Assembly (NCBI RefSeq): GCF_003387575.1
Contig: NZ_QUAB01000046.1
Span: 1-64,000 of the forward strand
Direction: 5' to 3'
DNA: 64,000 bases
Source of the DNA: Microbacterium bovistercoris
GTDB taxonomy: Bacteria > Actinomycetota > Actinomycetes > Actinomycetales > Microbacteriaceae
Of the stretch, positions 34,136 through 43,645 are shown piece after piece. Made by a program: the position numbers and the translations under genes. The stretch's first letter is position 1. Every line of letters begins with the position of its first letter. The notes beneath the pieces are model-generated. The model ran no database searches and was not told the DNA's origin. It worked only from the letters and a program-made list of their open reading frames with translations.

Positions 34136-35067
34136 TCATCGACCTGCCCGACACCACCGTCAGCCAGATCGCCAAGCAGCTCGTCAGGACCCGCGAAGAG
34201 GGCGGCGCCGTCGCTCTCGGGCGCGTGCTGACGCTCGTCATCGCCGCACGCAACGGCGTGGCGGAGGAAGCGATCGACGCCGCGAACGACGCCTCCCGCG
34301 AGCATCCCATGCGGGTGATCGTCCTCACCGTCGGTGATGGACCGTCCCGCCTGGACGCCCAGATCCGCGTCGGCGGCGACGCCGGGGCGAGCGACGTGGT
34401 CGTGCTGCGCGCCTACGGCGAGGCAGCGAGCAACGCGGAGAGCCTCGTCACCGGCCTGCTGCTGCCCGATGCGCCCGTGGTGGCGTGGTGGCCCGACGAG
34501 GCGCCGACCGACGCCGCGGCGGCTCCGCTGGGCCGTATCGCGCAGCGCCGGATCACGGATGCCGCGACATCACCCGACGTGCGCGACAGGCTCGCGCTGC
34601 TGGGGCGCACCTACACACCCGGAGACACGGATCTCGCCTGGACCCGTCTGACCCACTGGCGCGAGCAGCTGGCTGCTGTCCTGGACCAGCCGCCCTACGA
34701 GGCCGTCACCGGTGTCGAGGTCCGCGGCGCCGCCGCATCCCCCTCCACGGCGCTCCTCGCCGCCTGGCTGCAGCAGGCGCTCGAGGTGCCGGCGCGCTGG
34801 TCCTACGAGGACCCGGAGCACTGGCAGGAGGGCATCAAGTCGGTGCGCCTGCACCGTGCTTCCGGCGACATCCTGCTGGAGCGCCCGTCGCCCGGCGTCG
34901 CGCTGCTCACCCAGCCCGGTCAGCCCGACCAGGAGCTGCATCTGCCGCGACGCACGCTGCGCGAATGCCTGGCCGAGGAGCTGCGCACCCTCGATGCGGA
35001 CGTGCTGTACGGTCGAGTCATCACCGATGGCTGGGAGCGGCTGGGGCCGCCGGAAACGGGAGCATGA
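34132..35067 (+). CDS. opcA: Glucose-6-phosphate dehydrogenase assembly protein OpcA
   Basis: A 311-residue actinobacterial OpcA. The N-terminus VIIDLPDTTVSQIAKQLV, the central LLLPDAPVVAWWPDEAP and the RIAQRRITDA block are family marks. It has no catalytic motif and acts as a partner of Zwf. It is coupled to zwf upstream by a GTGA overlap and to pgl downstream by an ATGA overlap. Confidence 0.94.
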   Translation: MIIDLPDTTVSQIAKQLVRTREEGGAVALGRVLTLVIAARNGVAEEAIDAANDASREHPMRVIVLTVGDGPSRLDAQIRVGGDAGASDVVVLRAYGEAASNAESLVTGLLLPDAPVVAWWPDEAPTDAAAAPLGRIAQRRITDAATSPDVRDRLALLGRTYTPGDTDLAWTRLTHWREQLAAVLDQPPYEAVTGVEVRGAAASPSTALLAAWLQQALEVPARWSYEDPEHWQEGIKSVRLHRASGDILLERPSPGVALLTQPGQPDQELHLPRRTLRECLAEELRTLDADVLYGRVITDGWERLGPPETGA

Positions 35068-35846
35068 CGATGGAGCAGGCGCGCGCGGTGAAGACGGTCG
35101 TCGTCGAACCGACTCCGGCGGAGCTCGCCGACAGGGTCGCCGACCGCTTCCTGACCAGGTTGCGCGCCCGCACCAGGGATGGCCGCGTCGCCCACGTCTG
35201 CCTGACCGGCGGTTCGATGGGCGGCGCCGTCCTCGCCGCTGCCGCCGAGCATCCTCGTGCGGCGAAGATCGACTGGTCGCTGGTGCACTTCTGGTGGGGT
35301 GATGAGCGCTTCGTCGCCCGTGACGATGCCGACCGCAACTCGCTGCAGTCCCGCCGCGCCCTGCTCGACCGCATCCCTGTGCCCGCCGAGAACGTGCACG
35401 AGGCTGCCGAACCGGGCGAGATGACCCTGGACGAGGCGGCGGCGGCCTATGCGGCCGAACTGGCGCGCTACGGCACGGACGAGCGTCCCTGGCCGTCGTT
35501 CGCGGTGTGCTTCCTCGGCGTCGGGCCGGACGGGCATATCGCCTCGCTGTTCCCGGATCGTCCCGAGGTGACGGTGACGGATGCCGCGGTGCTGCCTGTG
35601 CGGGATTCCCCGAAGCCCCCGCCGGAGCGCATCACGCTGACCCGCCCCGTGATCAACGCGTCGAAGCGCGTCTGGTTGGTGCTCACCGGTGCCGACAAGG
35701 CCTCAGCGCTCGGTCTCGCGCTGGCCGGTGCGAGTTACGCGAGTGTTCCGGCCGCCGGGGCCAAGGGCCGTCGGCGTACGGTCTTCTTCGTCGACGAGGC
35801 CGCCGCCTCGGAGGTCTCTCCCGATCTGATCGATCTGGATTACTGA
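35064..35846 (+). CDS. pgl: 6-phosphogluconolactonase
   Basis: The 260-residue protein hydrolyses 6-phosphogluconolactone. It has LTGGSMGGAV near residue 47, HFWWGDERFVARDDADRNS near 75 and GVGPDGHIASLFP near 152, all DevB-type signatures. ATG 35064 overlaps the opcA stop; a second in-frame ATG at 35070 is also possible. It is last in the operon. The 3' end overlaps the convergent DMT gene by 7 bases. Confidence 0.95.
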   Translation: MTMEQARAVKTVVVEPTPAELADRVADRFLTRLRARTRDGRVAHVCLTGGSMGGAVLAAAAEHPRAAKIDWSLVHFWWGDERFVARDDADRNSLQSRRALLDRIPVPAENVHEAAEPGEMTLDEAAAAYAAELARYGTDERPWPSFAVCFLGVGPDGHIASLFPDRPEVTVTDAAVLPVRDSPKPPPERITLTRPVINASKRVWLVLTGADKASALGLALAGASYASVPAAGAKGRRRTVFFVDEAAASEVSPDLIDLDY

Positions 35847-36880
35847 GCGGGTTCGTCCGGGCTGTCCGCGGAGCCGTTCTGCGGCGTCCCCGCTTCGGTC
35901 TGCTGCGTGGCGGGGCCTGTTGATGCGGTGCTGCTCCCCCGCGTGATCGCGTGCTCCTGGCTCTCGCTGATGATCTGCGGGTGGTATCGGGCGAGGCCGA
36001 ACACGCCCCACACGGCGATCCCGCCTGCGACGGCGAACCCGATCTGCACCCACAGCGGCGCGGCGTCGGCCTCGCCGAGCACGAGGATGCCGATGAGCAC
36101 GGCCACGATCGGATCGATCACCGTGAGGCCGGCGATCACGAGGTCGGGCGGCCCTGACGCGTAGGCCGTCTGGACGAAGTAGCCACCGGCGATCGCCGCG
36201 GAGATCAGGGCGATCACGCAGACCAGAGTCACCCAGTCGAACTCCCCGGCCTGGATGCGGCTGATCACCGCCTTCGCCAGAGTGGCGACGAAACCGTACA
36301 GGATGCCGGCGCCGGTGACGTAGAAGAGCGCCCGCATCCGGTGCCGCAGCACCAGCCAGCAGACGAACAGCGCGATGATCACGACGAGCAGGATCGCGAG
36401 GATCACGAACAGATCGCGTTCGGTGATGGGTCGCTCGGTCGCGTAGATCGCCGCCAGCGTGACGAAGAGGAAGATGCCGCCCACGCAGGCGAAGATCGCG
36501 GTGAGCGACTGCCGTGTCGGCGAGTGCCCGGAGATGCGGGCGTTCAGCAGGGTCGTGATGACCAGCGCGATGGCGCCGAGAGGCTGTACGACGATCAGCG
36601 GTGCCACTGCCAGGGCGGCGAGCTGACACACGACCGCGAGCCCGAGCATGAGCGTGCCGATCAGCCAGGACGGCCGCGTGAGCAGATGCTTCAACTGCCC
36701 CATCGAGAGACCAGTGGCACCCTGCGTGCCCGTGATCCGTTCGACCTTCTCCACACCGCGGTGCTGGTACTGCGCGCCCAGCGACATGAACACGGCACCG
36801 GCCAGAGCGAGCGGAATGCCCATCAACAGCCCGGGGTTCTCGAAAACCCCGACCAGCTGGTCCGTGACATCCCCCGCCAT
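35840..36880 (-). CDS. DMT-family (EamA-like) membrane transporter
   Basis: A 346-residue protein with about nine or ten membrane helices in two repeats, an NIPA/EamA-like pattern (LGAQYQHRGVEKV, then QPLGAIALVITTLLNA and LTVIDPIVAVLIGILVLGE). The tail after residue 305 is hydrophilic. ATG 36880 has GGAG 6 bases upstream, and TACAGT on the minus strand (36908-36903) is a likely -10. The substrate is unknown. Confidence 0.82.
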   Translation of the reverse strand: MAGDVTDQLVGVFENPGLLMGIPLALAGAVFMSLGAQYQHRGVEKVERITGTQGATGLSMGQLKHLLTRPSWLIGTLMLGLAVVCQLAALAVAPLIVVQPLGAIALVITTLLNARISGHSPTRQSLTAIFACVGGIFLFVTLAAIYATERPITERDLFVILAILLVVIIALFVCWLVLRHRMRALFYVTGAGILYGFVATLAKAVISRIQAGEFDWVTLVCVIALISAAIAGGYFVQTAYASGPPDLVIAGLTVIDPIVAVLIGILVLGEADAAPLWVQIGFAVAGGIAVWGVFGLARYHPQIISESQEHAITRGSSTASTGPATQQTEAGTPQNGSADSPDEPAQ

Positions 36881-36938
36881 CCCCGCTCCATTCACACGTA
36901 CGACTGTACCCGGCACGGTGAGCGAACCCGGCGCACAG

Positions 36939-36944
36939 TAGGGT
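36939..36944 (+). promoter_or_regulatory. -10 TAGGGT, 6 bases before def GTG
   Basis: TAGGGT-TGTGGC-GTG, with no Shine-Dalgarno. It fits leaderless initiation. Confidence 0.5.
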
Positions 36945-36950
36945 TGTGGC

Positions 36951-37517
36951 GTGACTGTTCTTGCCATCCGCATCATGGGAGACCCGGTTCTGCACGCACG
37001 CGCGGACGAGGTGGGTGAGGTCACGGACGAGATCCGGACGCTGGTCGCGGACATGTTCGAGACCATGGACATCGCTCCCGGAGTGGGCCTGGCCGCCCCG
37101 CAGGTCGGCGTCGCCCTGCGCATCTACACCTACTCGTATGTCGACGACGACGAGCAGCCGTGGCGCGGCGCGATCCTGAACCCGGTGCTCTGGATGACCC
37201 CGCCCGAGCCCGGCTCCCCCGATCCCGACCTCGAGTCGGAGGGATGCCTGTCGTTCCCCGGCGAGCGGTTCCCGCTGCGTCGCTCCGACCGTGTCCTGGT
37301 CACCGGGACCGACCTCGAGGGCGAACCCGTGCGCATCGAGGTGGACGGCTGGCGTGCTCGCATCATGCAGCACGAGTTCGACCACCTGGACGGCATCCTC
37401 TACGTCGACCGGCTCTCGGACGGCGACTGGAAGACGGCGCAGAAGATCGCCCGCAAACGCGGGTGGGGCCGCCCCGGCAAGAGCTGGATGCCCGGCGTCG
37501 ACGACCTCGAGGGCTGA
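36951..37517 (+). CDS. def: Peptide deformylase
   Basis: The 188-residue enzyme removes the N-formyl group from new proteins. All three motifs are intact: GVGLAAPQVG near residue 44, EGCLSFPG near 96 with the metal Cys, and QHEFDHLDG near 139 with two metal His and the catalytic Glu. The C-terminal helix is extended and basic (ARKRGWGRPGKSW), as in actinobacterial forms. It has its own promoter and a hairpin after the stop. Confidence 0.96.
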   Translation: MTVLAIRIMGDPVLHARADEVGEVTDEIRTLVADMFETMDIAPGVGLAAPQVGVALRIYTYSYVDDDEQPWRGAILNPVLWMTPPEPGSPDPDLESEGCLSFPGERFPLRRSDRVLVTGTDLEGEPVRIEVDGWRARIMQHEFDHLDGILYVDRLSDGDWKTAQKIARKRGWGRPGKSWMPGVDDLEG

Positions 37518-37531
37518 ACCCCCTGAGAACG

Positions 37532-37557
37532 CCGCGGCCCCGCTCCGAGACGGGACC
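37532..37557. terminator. Hairpin between def and the convergent VOC gene
   Basis: GCGGCCCCG (37532-37540) pairs with CGGGACCGC (37549-37557) with one mismatch and an 8-base loop. It could serve both genes. Confidence 0.5.
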
Positions 37558-37570
37558 GCTGAGGGCGCCG

Positions 37571-38035
37571 TCAGACCGCGGCGTCGGCCGCCGCACGCAG
37601 CGCGGCGACGTCGATGCGGTTCATGCCTTGCAGCGCCGCGCCGGCAGCTGCCGCACGGCGCGGATCCGGGTCGGTGAGCAGTTCGACGAGCGCCTGCGGC
37701 ACGACCTGCCAGGAGAGCCCGAAGCGATCCTTCAGCCAACCACAGCGGCTCTCCTCGCCGCCGTTCGAGACGAGTTCGTCCCAGTAGCGGTCGACCTCGG
37801 CCTGATCGGCGCAGTCGATCACGAATGACACCGCCTCGGTGAACGGGAACTGCGGCCCGCCGTTGAGTCCGAGGAACGTCTGCCCGTCCAGCTCGAACGA
37901 GACGGTCAGGACCGGCCCGCCGTCACCCATGCGGCTGACATCGGTGATGCGTGAGTCCGGAAAGACCGACACGTAGTACTCCGCCGCGTCGAGGGCCTGT
38001 CCGTCGAACCAGAGGTTGGGGGTGATGCGAGGCAT
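37571..38035 (-). CDS. VOC-superfamily PhnB-like protein
   Basis: A 154-residue PhnB/3-dmu-9_3-mt type protein: ITPNLWFDGQALDAAEYYVSVFPDSRI at the start, FLGLNGGPQFPFTEAVSFVI near 53, and DRYWDELVSNGGEESRCGWLKDRFGLSWQVVP near 80-111. This subgroup of the VOC fold is common and mostly uncharacterised; a methyltransferase name from distant homology is not supported. ATG 38035 is chosen over a longer N-terminus because GGAAGGA lies just upstream. Confidence 0.85.
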   Translation of the reverse strand: MPRITPNLWFDGQALDAAEYYVSVFPDSRITDVSRMGDGGPVLTVSFELDGQTFLGLNGGPQFPFTEAVSFVIDCADQAEVDRYWDELVSNGGEESRCGWLKDRFGLSWQVVPQALVELLTDPDPRRAAAAGAALQGMNRIDVAALRAAADAAV

Positions 38036-38164
38036 TCGATTCCTTCCATAGGGCCGCCCGTTCGGCGGCTTCATATGTGAGTCGGAGCCGGTTCGCCGTC
38101 CTCGACATCGGCGCGAAGATCACTTGAGAATTATCCGGCGCGCGGGGTCGGATCGGAAAGAAGA

Positions 38165-38192
38165 AGGCCCGGCCTCTGAAGAGGCCGGGCCT
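38165..38192 (-). terminator. Rho-independent terminator of tRNA-Asn
   Basis: A perfect 12-bp stem AGGCCCGGCCTC / GAGGCCGGGCCT with a 4-base loop. On the minus strand it is followed by TCTTCTTTCC, a pyrimidine run. It is 1 base after the encoded CCA. Confidence 0.9.
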
Positions 38193-38193
38193 G

Positions 38194-38269
38194 TGGCTCC
38201 CCCGGATGGACTCGAACCATCAACCTGCCGATTAACAGTCGGCTGCTCTGCCAATTGAGCTACAGGGGA
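38194..38269 (-). tRNA. tRNA-Asn (anticodon GTT)
   Basis: The 76 bases on the minus strand include the encoded CCA. They fold as a cloverleaf: acceptor TCCCCTG / CGGGGGA (one wobble), D arm GCTC-GAGC, anticodon arm GCCGA CTGTTAA TCGGC with anticodon GTT, variable loop AGGTT, and T arm GATGG TTCGAGT CCATC. Discriminator base is G. Confidence 0.97.
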
Positions 38270-38366
38270 TCATCTCTGGCGTGCCACCCGCGGGCGGGCA
38301 ACTCGACAAGCTTAGCAAACTCCGGAGGTGCTCAAGAACACGACGAGCGCCCCGGGCGTGCCGCGC

Positions 38367-39137
38367 TCAGCGCTGCGAATCGGCCTCGGCGTTCGGCGCC
38401 CAGATCATGTTCCTGCCTACCCCGCGGGCGACGACGTGGCCGCCGCGCAGCATGAGCGAGGCGGCGTTCAGTTCCCTGATGAAGGCCGCGTCGTTGGTGA
38501 CCATCAGCGCGGCCATCGCTCGCTCCTGGCGGCGCCGCGTGATGGCGTCGAAGACGACATGGCGCACCTCCGGGTCGAGGTTGGCCAGAGGTTCGTCCGC
38601 GATGAGCACGCGGGGCTCCATCACCAGCGCTCGCGCGATCGCCACGCGCTGACGCATCCCCGCGCTGAGCTCGTAGGGGAACTTGTTCGCGGCTCCCAGC
38701 GGCAGATGCAGTTCGTCGAGCAGGGTGGCCACGCGGATCGCGAGCGCCCTGCTGTTGACCTTGCGCTCGCGGAGCGTGATCGGCTCGCTGATGATCTCAC
38801 CCGCGGTGAGACGCGGCGGCAGGTCCCCTCCTGCGCCCTGACCGACGAAGCCGGTGAGCGCGCCCAGCATCCGCTTCTTCCGCCCGCCTCGGCGCGCGTC
38901 GATGCCGCACACCTGCGCGCGACCGCCGACGATCCGCACCGACGGATCCTCACGACCTGCGAGCGCCACCACCAGGGTCGACTTCCCCGATCCGGTGGGT
39001 CCCGCGACGCAGAGCAGCTCACCGGGAGGAAGGGTGAAGGTCACACCGTCGACCGCTCTGGTCGCGCCTCCGTGCCCGACCCTGTCGATGACCAGGTCGG
39101 AGCAGTCGATCGCGGCGTCACTGGTGTTGCGGGGCAT
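38367..39137 (-). CDS. Orphan ABC transporter ATP-binding protein (peptide/oligopeptide type)
   Basis: A 256-residue ATPase: Walker A GPTGSGKST near residue 46, signature ELSAGMRQRVAIARA near 157 and Walker B VLIADEPLANLD near 180. The FPYELSAGMRQR block resembles DppD/DppF. The usual H-loop His is not at its expected place (VTNDAAF replaces the common V-SHD), which could weaken hydrolysis. It follows dnaG by 35 bases with no permease gene near. Confidence 0.82.
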   Translation of the reverse strand: MPRNTSDAAIDCSDLVIDRVGHGGATRAVDGVTFTLPPGELLCVAGPTGSGKSTLVVALAGREDPSVRIVGGRAQVCGIDARRGGRKKRMLGALTGFVGQGAGGDLPPRLTAGEIISEPITLRERKVNSRALAIRVATLLDELHLPLGAANKFPYELSAGMRQRVAIARALVMEPRVLIADEPLANLDPEVRHVVFDAITRRRQERAMAALMVTNDAAFIRELNAASLMLRGGHVVARGVGRNMIWAPNAEADSQR

Positions 39138-39172
39138 CTCCCCATCCTGCCCGACGCACCGGCGCTCCGCGC

Positions 39173-41050
39173 CTACGACTCGGAGAAGCGCTGTCTCTCG
39201 GCGTCCAGATCTCGCAGCCGCACCCGCAGCGCCCTGCCGCCGTCGGACTCCGCGGGCACGCGCTGCACCGCCCCGAGCAGCTCGTTCTTCTCCTGCTCGA
39301 TGCTACGGATGATCAGGCGACGCGCGAGATCGGTGGTGGATGCCACGGCTCCCTGCTCGTCACGCGCAGGGAACGAGGTCATCAGGAGTTCCCCGCCAAG
39401 GGAGCGGTAGGGCTCCCGCACGGCGTTCACCGCTTCGACGGACCAGTTGGGGCGCGTCCAGTCGGCGACCGCGACGGCCTCGCGCACGGCCTCCAGAGCC
39501 GGATGACGGAACGGATGCTGCAGCCCTCGGCGCAGCATGTCGGTGTCAGCCTGGTGGCCGTACTGGAGCGCGCCGATGAGCGTGTCCCGCTCCAGCGCCA
39601 CTTCGGCGCTGCGCGGCAGGCTCGCCAGAGTGACGATCGACATCGCGGGTGCCCCGGAGTCCGGCTCCGCCGGCATGGAAGGCGCCCCGGGCTGCGGGGA
39701 GGTCTCGCGCCGCTGCGTCCCCTGTCCGCCGCTGTGCGGCGCTCTGCGCACCTCGGCGTGCACGGCGGTCGGGTCCATGCCCAGCCGTCGCGCCAGCACG
39801 CGCTCGTAGCCGGGCCGGAGCAGCTCGTCGCGGATCTCGGCGACGATCGGGGCGGCGGCGCGCAGCGCGCCCACCTGCCCTTCGACGGTGGAGAGGTCGA
39901 AGCCCGACAGCTTGCGGTCGATCGCGAATTCGAACATCGGCACCTTCGTGTCGATGAGGCCGCGTACCGCGGCATCCCCCCGCTGCAGGCGCAGCTCGCA
40001 GGGGTCGAGCCCGTCGGGCGCGACCGCGACGAAGGTCTGCGCGGTGAACCGGGAGTCCTCCGAGAAGGCTCGCAGCGCGGCCTTCTGACCCGCCTCGTCG
40101 CCGTCGAACGTGAAGACCACCTCGCCCGATCCCGAGACATCGCCCATCACGCGGCGCAGCACCTTGATGTGCTCGGCGCCGAACGCGGTGCCGCAGGTGG
40201 CGATCGCGGTGGTGACGCCGGCGAGGTGGCAGGCCATCACATCGGTGTACCCCTCGACCACGACGACGCGGCGGGGGTCGCCGCGGGCGATGTCGCGCTT
40301 GGCGAGGTCGAGCCCGTACAGCACCTGCGCCTTCTTGTAGATCGGGGTCTCAGGCGTGTTCAGGTACTTCGGACCCTTGTCGTCGTCGAAGAGCCTGCGC
40401 GCGCCGAAGCCGATCGTCTGCCCTGTGACGTCGCGGATCGGCCACACCAGCCGTCCGCGGAAGCGGTCGTACACCCCGCGCTGGCCGGTGGAGACCAGAC
40501 CGGCGTTGCTGAGCTCTTCGCGGGTGAAGCCCTGAGCGGTCAACGCCTTCAGCATGCCGTCCCAGCCCCGGGGGGCGAAGCCGACGCCGAAGTGCGCGGC
40601 AGCACCGGCGTCGAAGCCGCGCTGGCCGAGGAACGCCCTGGCGACCTCGGCCTCGGGGCTCAGCAGCTGCGAGCGGAAGAACTCCGCCGCGGCGGTGTTC
40701 GCCGCGTACAGCCTGCTTCGCCCGCTGGTCTCGGGGGCCGCCCCGCCGTCCTCGTAGTGCAGCGAGTAGCCGATGCGCCCCGCGAGTCGCTCGACGGCCT
40801 CGGTGAAGCTGACGTGGTCCATCTCGCGCAGGAACGAGTACACGTCGCCGGACGCCCCGCATCCGAAGCAGTGGTAGAAGCCGACCTGCGGCCGCACGTG
40901 GAAACTCGGGCTCTTCTCGTCGTGGAACGGGCACAGCCCCTTCAGCGATCCGACCCCCGCTGATTTCAGGGCGACCCGCTCCCCCACGATGTCGGCGATG
41001 TTGGTGCGCGACTTGACCTCGTCGATGTCGGCCTGCAGGATGCGCGGCAT
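39173..41050 (-). CDS. dnaG: DNA primase
   Basis: A 625-residue primase making RNA primers at the replication fork. The N-terminal CHC2 zinc finger is intact (CPFHDEKSPSFH ... YHCFGCGASGD, residues 41-69). The catalytic core has the GYTDVMA Glu region and the TOPRIM motif FDGDEAGQKAA near 310. The C-terminal helicase-binding part begins near 440. ATG 41050 shares one base with the dgt stop. Confidence 0.96.
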   Translation of the reverse strand: MPRILQADIDEVKSRTNIADIVGERVALKSAGVGSLKGLCPFHDEKSPSFHVRPQVGFYHCFGCGASGDVYSFLREMDHVSFTEAVERLAGRIGYSLHYEDGGAAPETSGRSRLYAANTAAAEFFRSQLLSPEAEVARAFLGQRGFDAGAAAHFGVGFAPRGWDGMLKALTAQGFTREELSNAGLVSTGQRGVYDRFRGRLVWPIRDVTGQTIGFGARRLFDDDKGPKYLNTPETPIYKKAQVLYGLDLAKRDIARGDPRRVVVVEGYTDVMACHLAGVTTAIATCGTAFGAEHIKVLRRVMGDVSGSGEVVFTFDGDEAGQKAALRAFSEDSRFTAQTFVAVAPDGLDPCELRLQRGDAAVRGLIDTKVPMFEFAIDRKLSGFDLSTVEGQVGALRAAAPIVAEIRDELLRPGYERVLARRLGMDPTAVHAEVRRAPHSGGQGTQRRETSPQPGAPSMPAEPDSGAPAMSIVTLASLPRSAEVALERDTLIGALQYGHQADTDMLRRGLQHPFRHPALEAVREAVAVADWTRPNWSVEAVNAVREPYRSLGGELLMTSFPARDEQGAVASTTDLARRLIIRSIEQEKNELLGAVQRVPAESDGGRALRVRLRDLDAERQRFSES

Positions 41051-42444
41051 CAGCGCGCCCCCTCGGCTGTCGTCGCCGCGGCGATCCGCGCGCGGGCGCC
41101 GGGCCGGGCGTGACGAGGCGACCAGATGCCGACCTCGGCGGGATCGATGTCGCCGACCAGACGGTTGTGCCAGTCCACCGCGGTCTGATCGGTCAGGCTC
41201 GCGATCTGGTCGACCACGACCCTGGCGCGCTGATAGTCGGTCTCGGCGTCGTGGAAGTCGGCGGCGAACGCCGGCTCGAGCACATCGGCGCCGGCCGTCC
41301 AGAGCGCGTCGGTCGACCACAGGGCGTCGGCGAGCCGCTTCAGCACGCGGCGCTGCTCCTTGTACACGCCGCGGCGCGCGTCGATCGTGACGATCGCCTG
41401 GCCCATGATGCCCTTCAGCACGGCGATCTCGGCCTCGACCACGCGCGGCACGACGACATGCGCGTTGTACCGCGCGAGCGAAGGACCTCCGTACTCCGCA
41501 CGCGTCGCCGACACGGATGCCCGTGCGAAGCGCCCGATCATGTCGCTGGTGAGGTTCTTCAGCCGGGCGAGGTCGCGGCGCGAGCGGTCGAAGGACTTCA
41601 GCCACATCGGCTGGGAGTTCAGCCGGTACAGCGCATCGGCGAGCTCGTCGCGGGTGAAGTCGTAGCCGACCCACTGCTGGATGCGGCTGACGAGTGCGTG
41701 GTGCTCGACCGGGTCCGAGAGCTGCGCGACGTCGAGGTACCCGTTGACGATCGCGTCCTCGAAATCGTGCACCGAGTACGCGATGTCGTCGGAGAGATCC
41801 ATGATCTCGGCCTCGATGCAGCGCAGCCGCCCCGGGGCTCCCTCGCGCATCCAGCGGAACACGGCCTCGTCGTCGGGATAGACGCCGAATTTCAGCCGGC
41901 CGCCCGGATCCGGGACGGGGCTGTCGACCGTCCAGGGGTACTTGCAGGTCGCATCGAGGCTGGCGCGGGTGAGATTGAGTCCCACGGACCTGTCGCCGTC
42001 ATCGAGCACTTTGGCCTCGAGGCGGGTGAGGATGCGCAGCGACTGCGCATTGCCCTCGAAGCCGCCGATGTTCTCGGCCCACTCGTTCAGAGCGCGCTCG
42101 CCGTTGTGCCCGAAGGGCGGATGCCCGAGGTCGTGACTCAGGCAGGCGGTGTCGACCACGTCGGCCGAGACGCCGAGGGCGACCGCGAGCTCGCGGCCGA
42201 CCTGGGCGACTTCGAGCGAGTGCGTCAGGCGGTTGCGGGCGAAGTCAGCCGTACTCGCCGGGCTGAGCACCTGCGTCTTCGCCGCCAGGCGGCGCAGGGC
42301 TGCCGAGTGCAGCACGCGGGCGCGGTCGCGCGCGAAGTCGTCGCGCTCGGAGCGGTGGGTCTCGGCGAAGAAGCGCTCCGCGTCATGCGCGTCGTAGCCG
42401 TCCCCGAACCCGGCCGCTGAGCCTGCCTGCGGGTCAGCCGCCAC
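41050..42444 (-). CDS. dgt: Deoxyguanosinetriphosphate triphosphohydrolase-like protein
   Basis: A 464-residue HD-domain dNTPase. Metal ligands are in RLTHSLEV near residue 73 and CLSHDLGHPPFGHNGE near 102; a further Asp is in DLSDDIAYSVHDFED near 218. It hydrolyses dGTP or other dNTPs, helping balance precursor pools. Position between dusB and dnaG is a common actinobacterial arrangement. The start overlaps the dusB end by 11 bases. Confidence 0.93.
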   Translation of the reverse strand: MAADPQAGSAAGFGDGYDAHDAERFFAETHRSERDDFARDRARVLHSAALRRLAAKTQVLSPASTADFARNRLTHSLEVAQVGRELAVALGVSADVVDTACLSHDLGHPPFGHNGERALNEWAENIGGFEGNAQSLRILTRLEAKVLDDGDRSVGLNLTRASLDATCKYPWTVDSPVPDPGGRLKFGVYPDDEAVFRWMREGAPGRLRCIEAEIMDLSDDIAYSVHDFEDAIVNGYLDVAQLSDPVEHHALVSRIQQWVGYDFTRDELADALYRLNSQPMWLKSFDRSRRDLARLKNLTSDMIGRFARASVSATRAEYGGPSLARYNAHVVVPRVVEAEIAVLKGIMGQAIVTIDARRGVYKEQRRVLKRLADALWSTDALWTAGADVLEPAFAADFHDAETDYQRARVVVDQIASLTDQTAVDWHNRLVGDIDPAEVGIWSPRHARPGARARIAAATTAEGAR

Positions 42445-43585
42445 TGTTCTCGATCTCCGCTCCTCGCATCATCTCGCCGGTGTCGGACCCGATCTCGCGC
42501 GAGTCCAGCCAGCCATCCGGCAGTGCCGTGCGCTTCGGGGAGCCGGCCCGTCCGCGCTGTCCCTCGGCACCGGCTCCGGGGTAGGGGGCGTCACCGAGCG
42601 TGCCGAGCAGGTCGTCGATCTCCTGCAGTGTGGACGCACGTGCGAGGGCCGCGCGCAGCTCGCCGCCGACGGGATAGCCCTTGAAGTACCAGGCGACGTG
42701 CTTGCGGATGTCCTTGCATCCGCGGTCCTCGTCCTCGAAGAACTCGACCAGCAGCTCCGCGTGCCGGCGGAAGGCCGCGGCGACGAACTGCAGCGTCGCG
42801 TCGACGTGCACGCCCTCGCCGCCGAAGGCGGATGCCAGTTCGCCGAACAGCCACGGACGTCCGAGGCATCCGCGTCCGACGACCACGCCGTCGGCGCCGG
42901 TCTCGGCCATCATCCGCACCGCGTCGTCGGCCGACCAGATGTCGCCGTTGCCCAGCACGGGGATGCTGGTGACGGCCTGCTTGAGCTCGCCGATCGCCGC
43001 CCAGTCCGCGTGACCCGAGTAGTACTCGCCGGCGGTGCGCGCGTGCAGCGCGACGGCCGCGGCCCCGGCGTCCTCCGCCGCGCGACCCGCGTCGATGAAC
43101 GTGAGGTGGTTCTTGTCGATGCCCTTGCGCATCTTGACCGTCAGCGGCACGTCGCCGGCCGCCTTGACGGCGCGGTCGACGATGTCGGCGAACAGGGTGG
43201 TCTTCCAGGGCAGCGCCGCTCCCCCGCCCTTGCGGGTGACTTTGGGCACGGGGCAGCCGAAGTTCAGGTCGATGTGGTCGGCCCGGTCCTCGGCGACGAT
43301 GATGCGGACGGCCTCGGCGATGGTCGCCGGGTCGACACCGTAGAGCTGGATCGAGCGCGGAGTCTCCGACTCGTGATGCTGGATGAGGCGCATCGTGATG
43401 GCGTTGCGCTCCACGAGCGCCCGCGAGGTGATCATCTCGCTGACGTAGAGACCGGCGCCGTACTCGCGGCAGAGCCGGCGGAAGGCGGTGTTGGTGATCC
43501 CGGCCATGGGTGCGAGGACCACAGGCACGTCGAGCTCGATCGGGCCGATGCGGAGGGCGCTGGCGGGGGCGGTGACAACAGACAT
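42434..43585 (-). CDS. dusB: tRNA-dihydrouridine synthase (DusB type)
   Basis: A 383-residue FMN enzyme reducing uridine in tRNA. The FMN site APMAGITNTAFRRL is near residue 24, the catalytic Cys in NFGCPVPKVTRKGGG near 106, followed by KMRKG and HARTAGEYYSGHADW near 178. GGAGGGG stands before ATG 43585, which fixes the start. It heads dusB-dgt-dnaG and is divergent from a glutathione peroxidase gene. Confidence 0.93.
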   Translation of the reverse strand: MSVVTAPASALRIGPIELDVPVVLAPMAGITNTAFRRLCREYGAGLYVSEMITSRALVERNAITMRLIQHHESETPRSIQLYGVDPATIAEAVRIIVAEDRADHIDLNFGCPVPKVTRKGGGAALPWKTTLFADIVDRAVKAAGDVPLTVKMRKGIDKNHLTFIDAGRAAEDAGAAAVALHARTAGEYYSGHADWAAIGELKQAVTSIPVLGNGDIWSADDAVRMMAETGADGVVVGRGCLGRPWLFGELASAFGGEGVHVDATLQFVAAAFRRHAELLVEFFEDEDRGCKDIRKHVAWYFKGYPVGGELRAALARASTLQEIDDLLGTLGDAPYPGAGAEGQRGRAGSPKRTALPDGWLDSREIGSDTGEMMRGAEIENSGG

Positions 43586-43633
43586 ATCCCCTCCATTCTC
43601 CCAGAATCCGGCGCTGCTCGGCGGCACCGAACA

Positions 43634-43639
43634 TAGGCT
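43634..43639 (+). promoter_or_regulatory. -10 TAGGCT, 6 bases before glutathione peroxidase gene
   Basis: TAGGCT-GGGGAT-ATG. The purine run might weakly bind 16S rRNA but is too close for normal Shine-Dalgarno use. Confidence 0.5.
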
Positions 43640-43645
43640 GGGGAT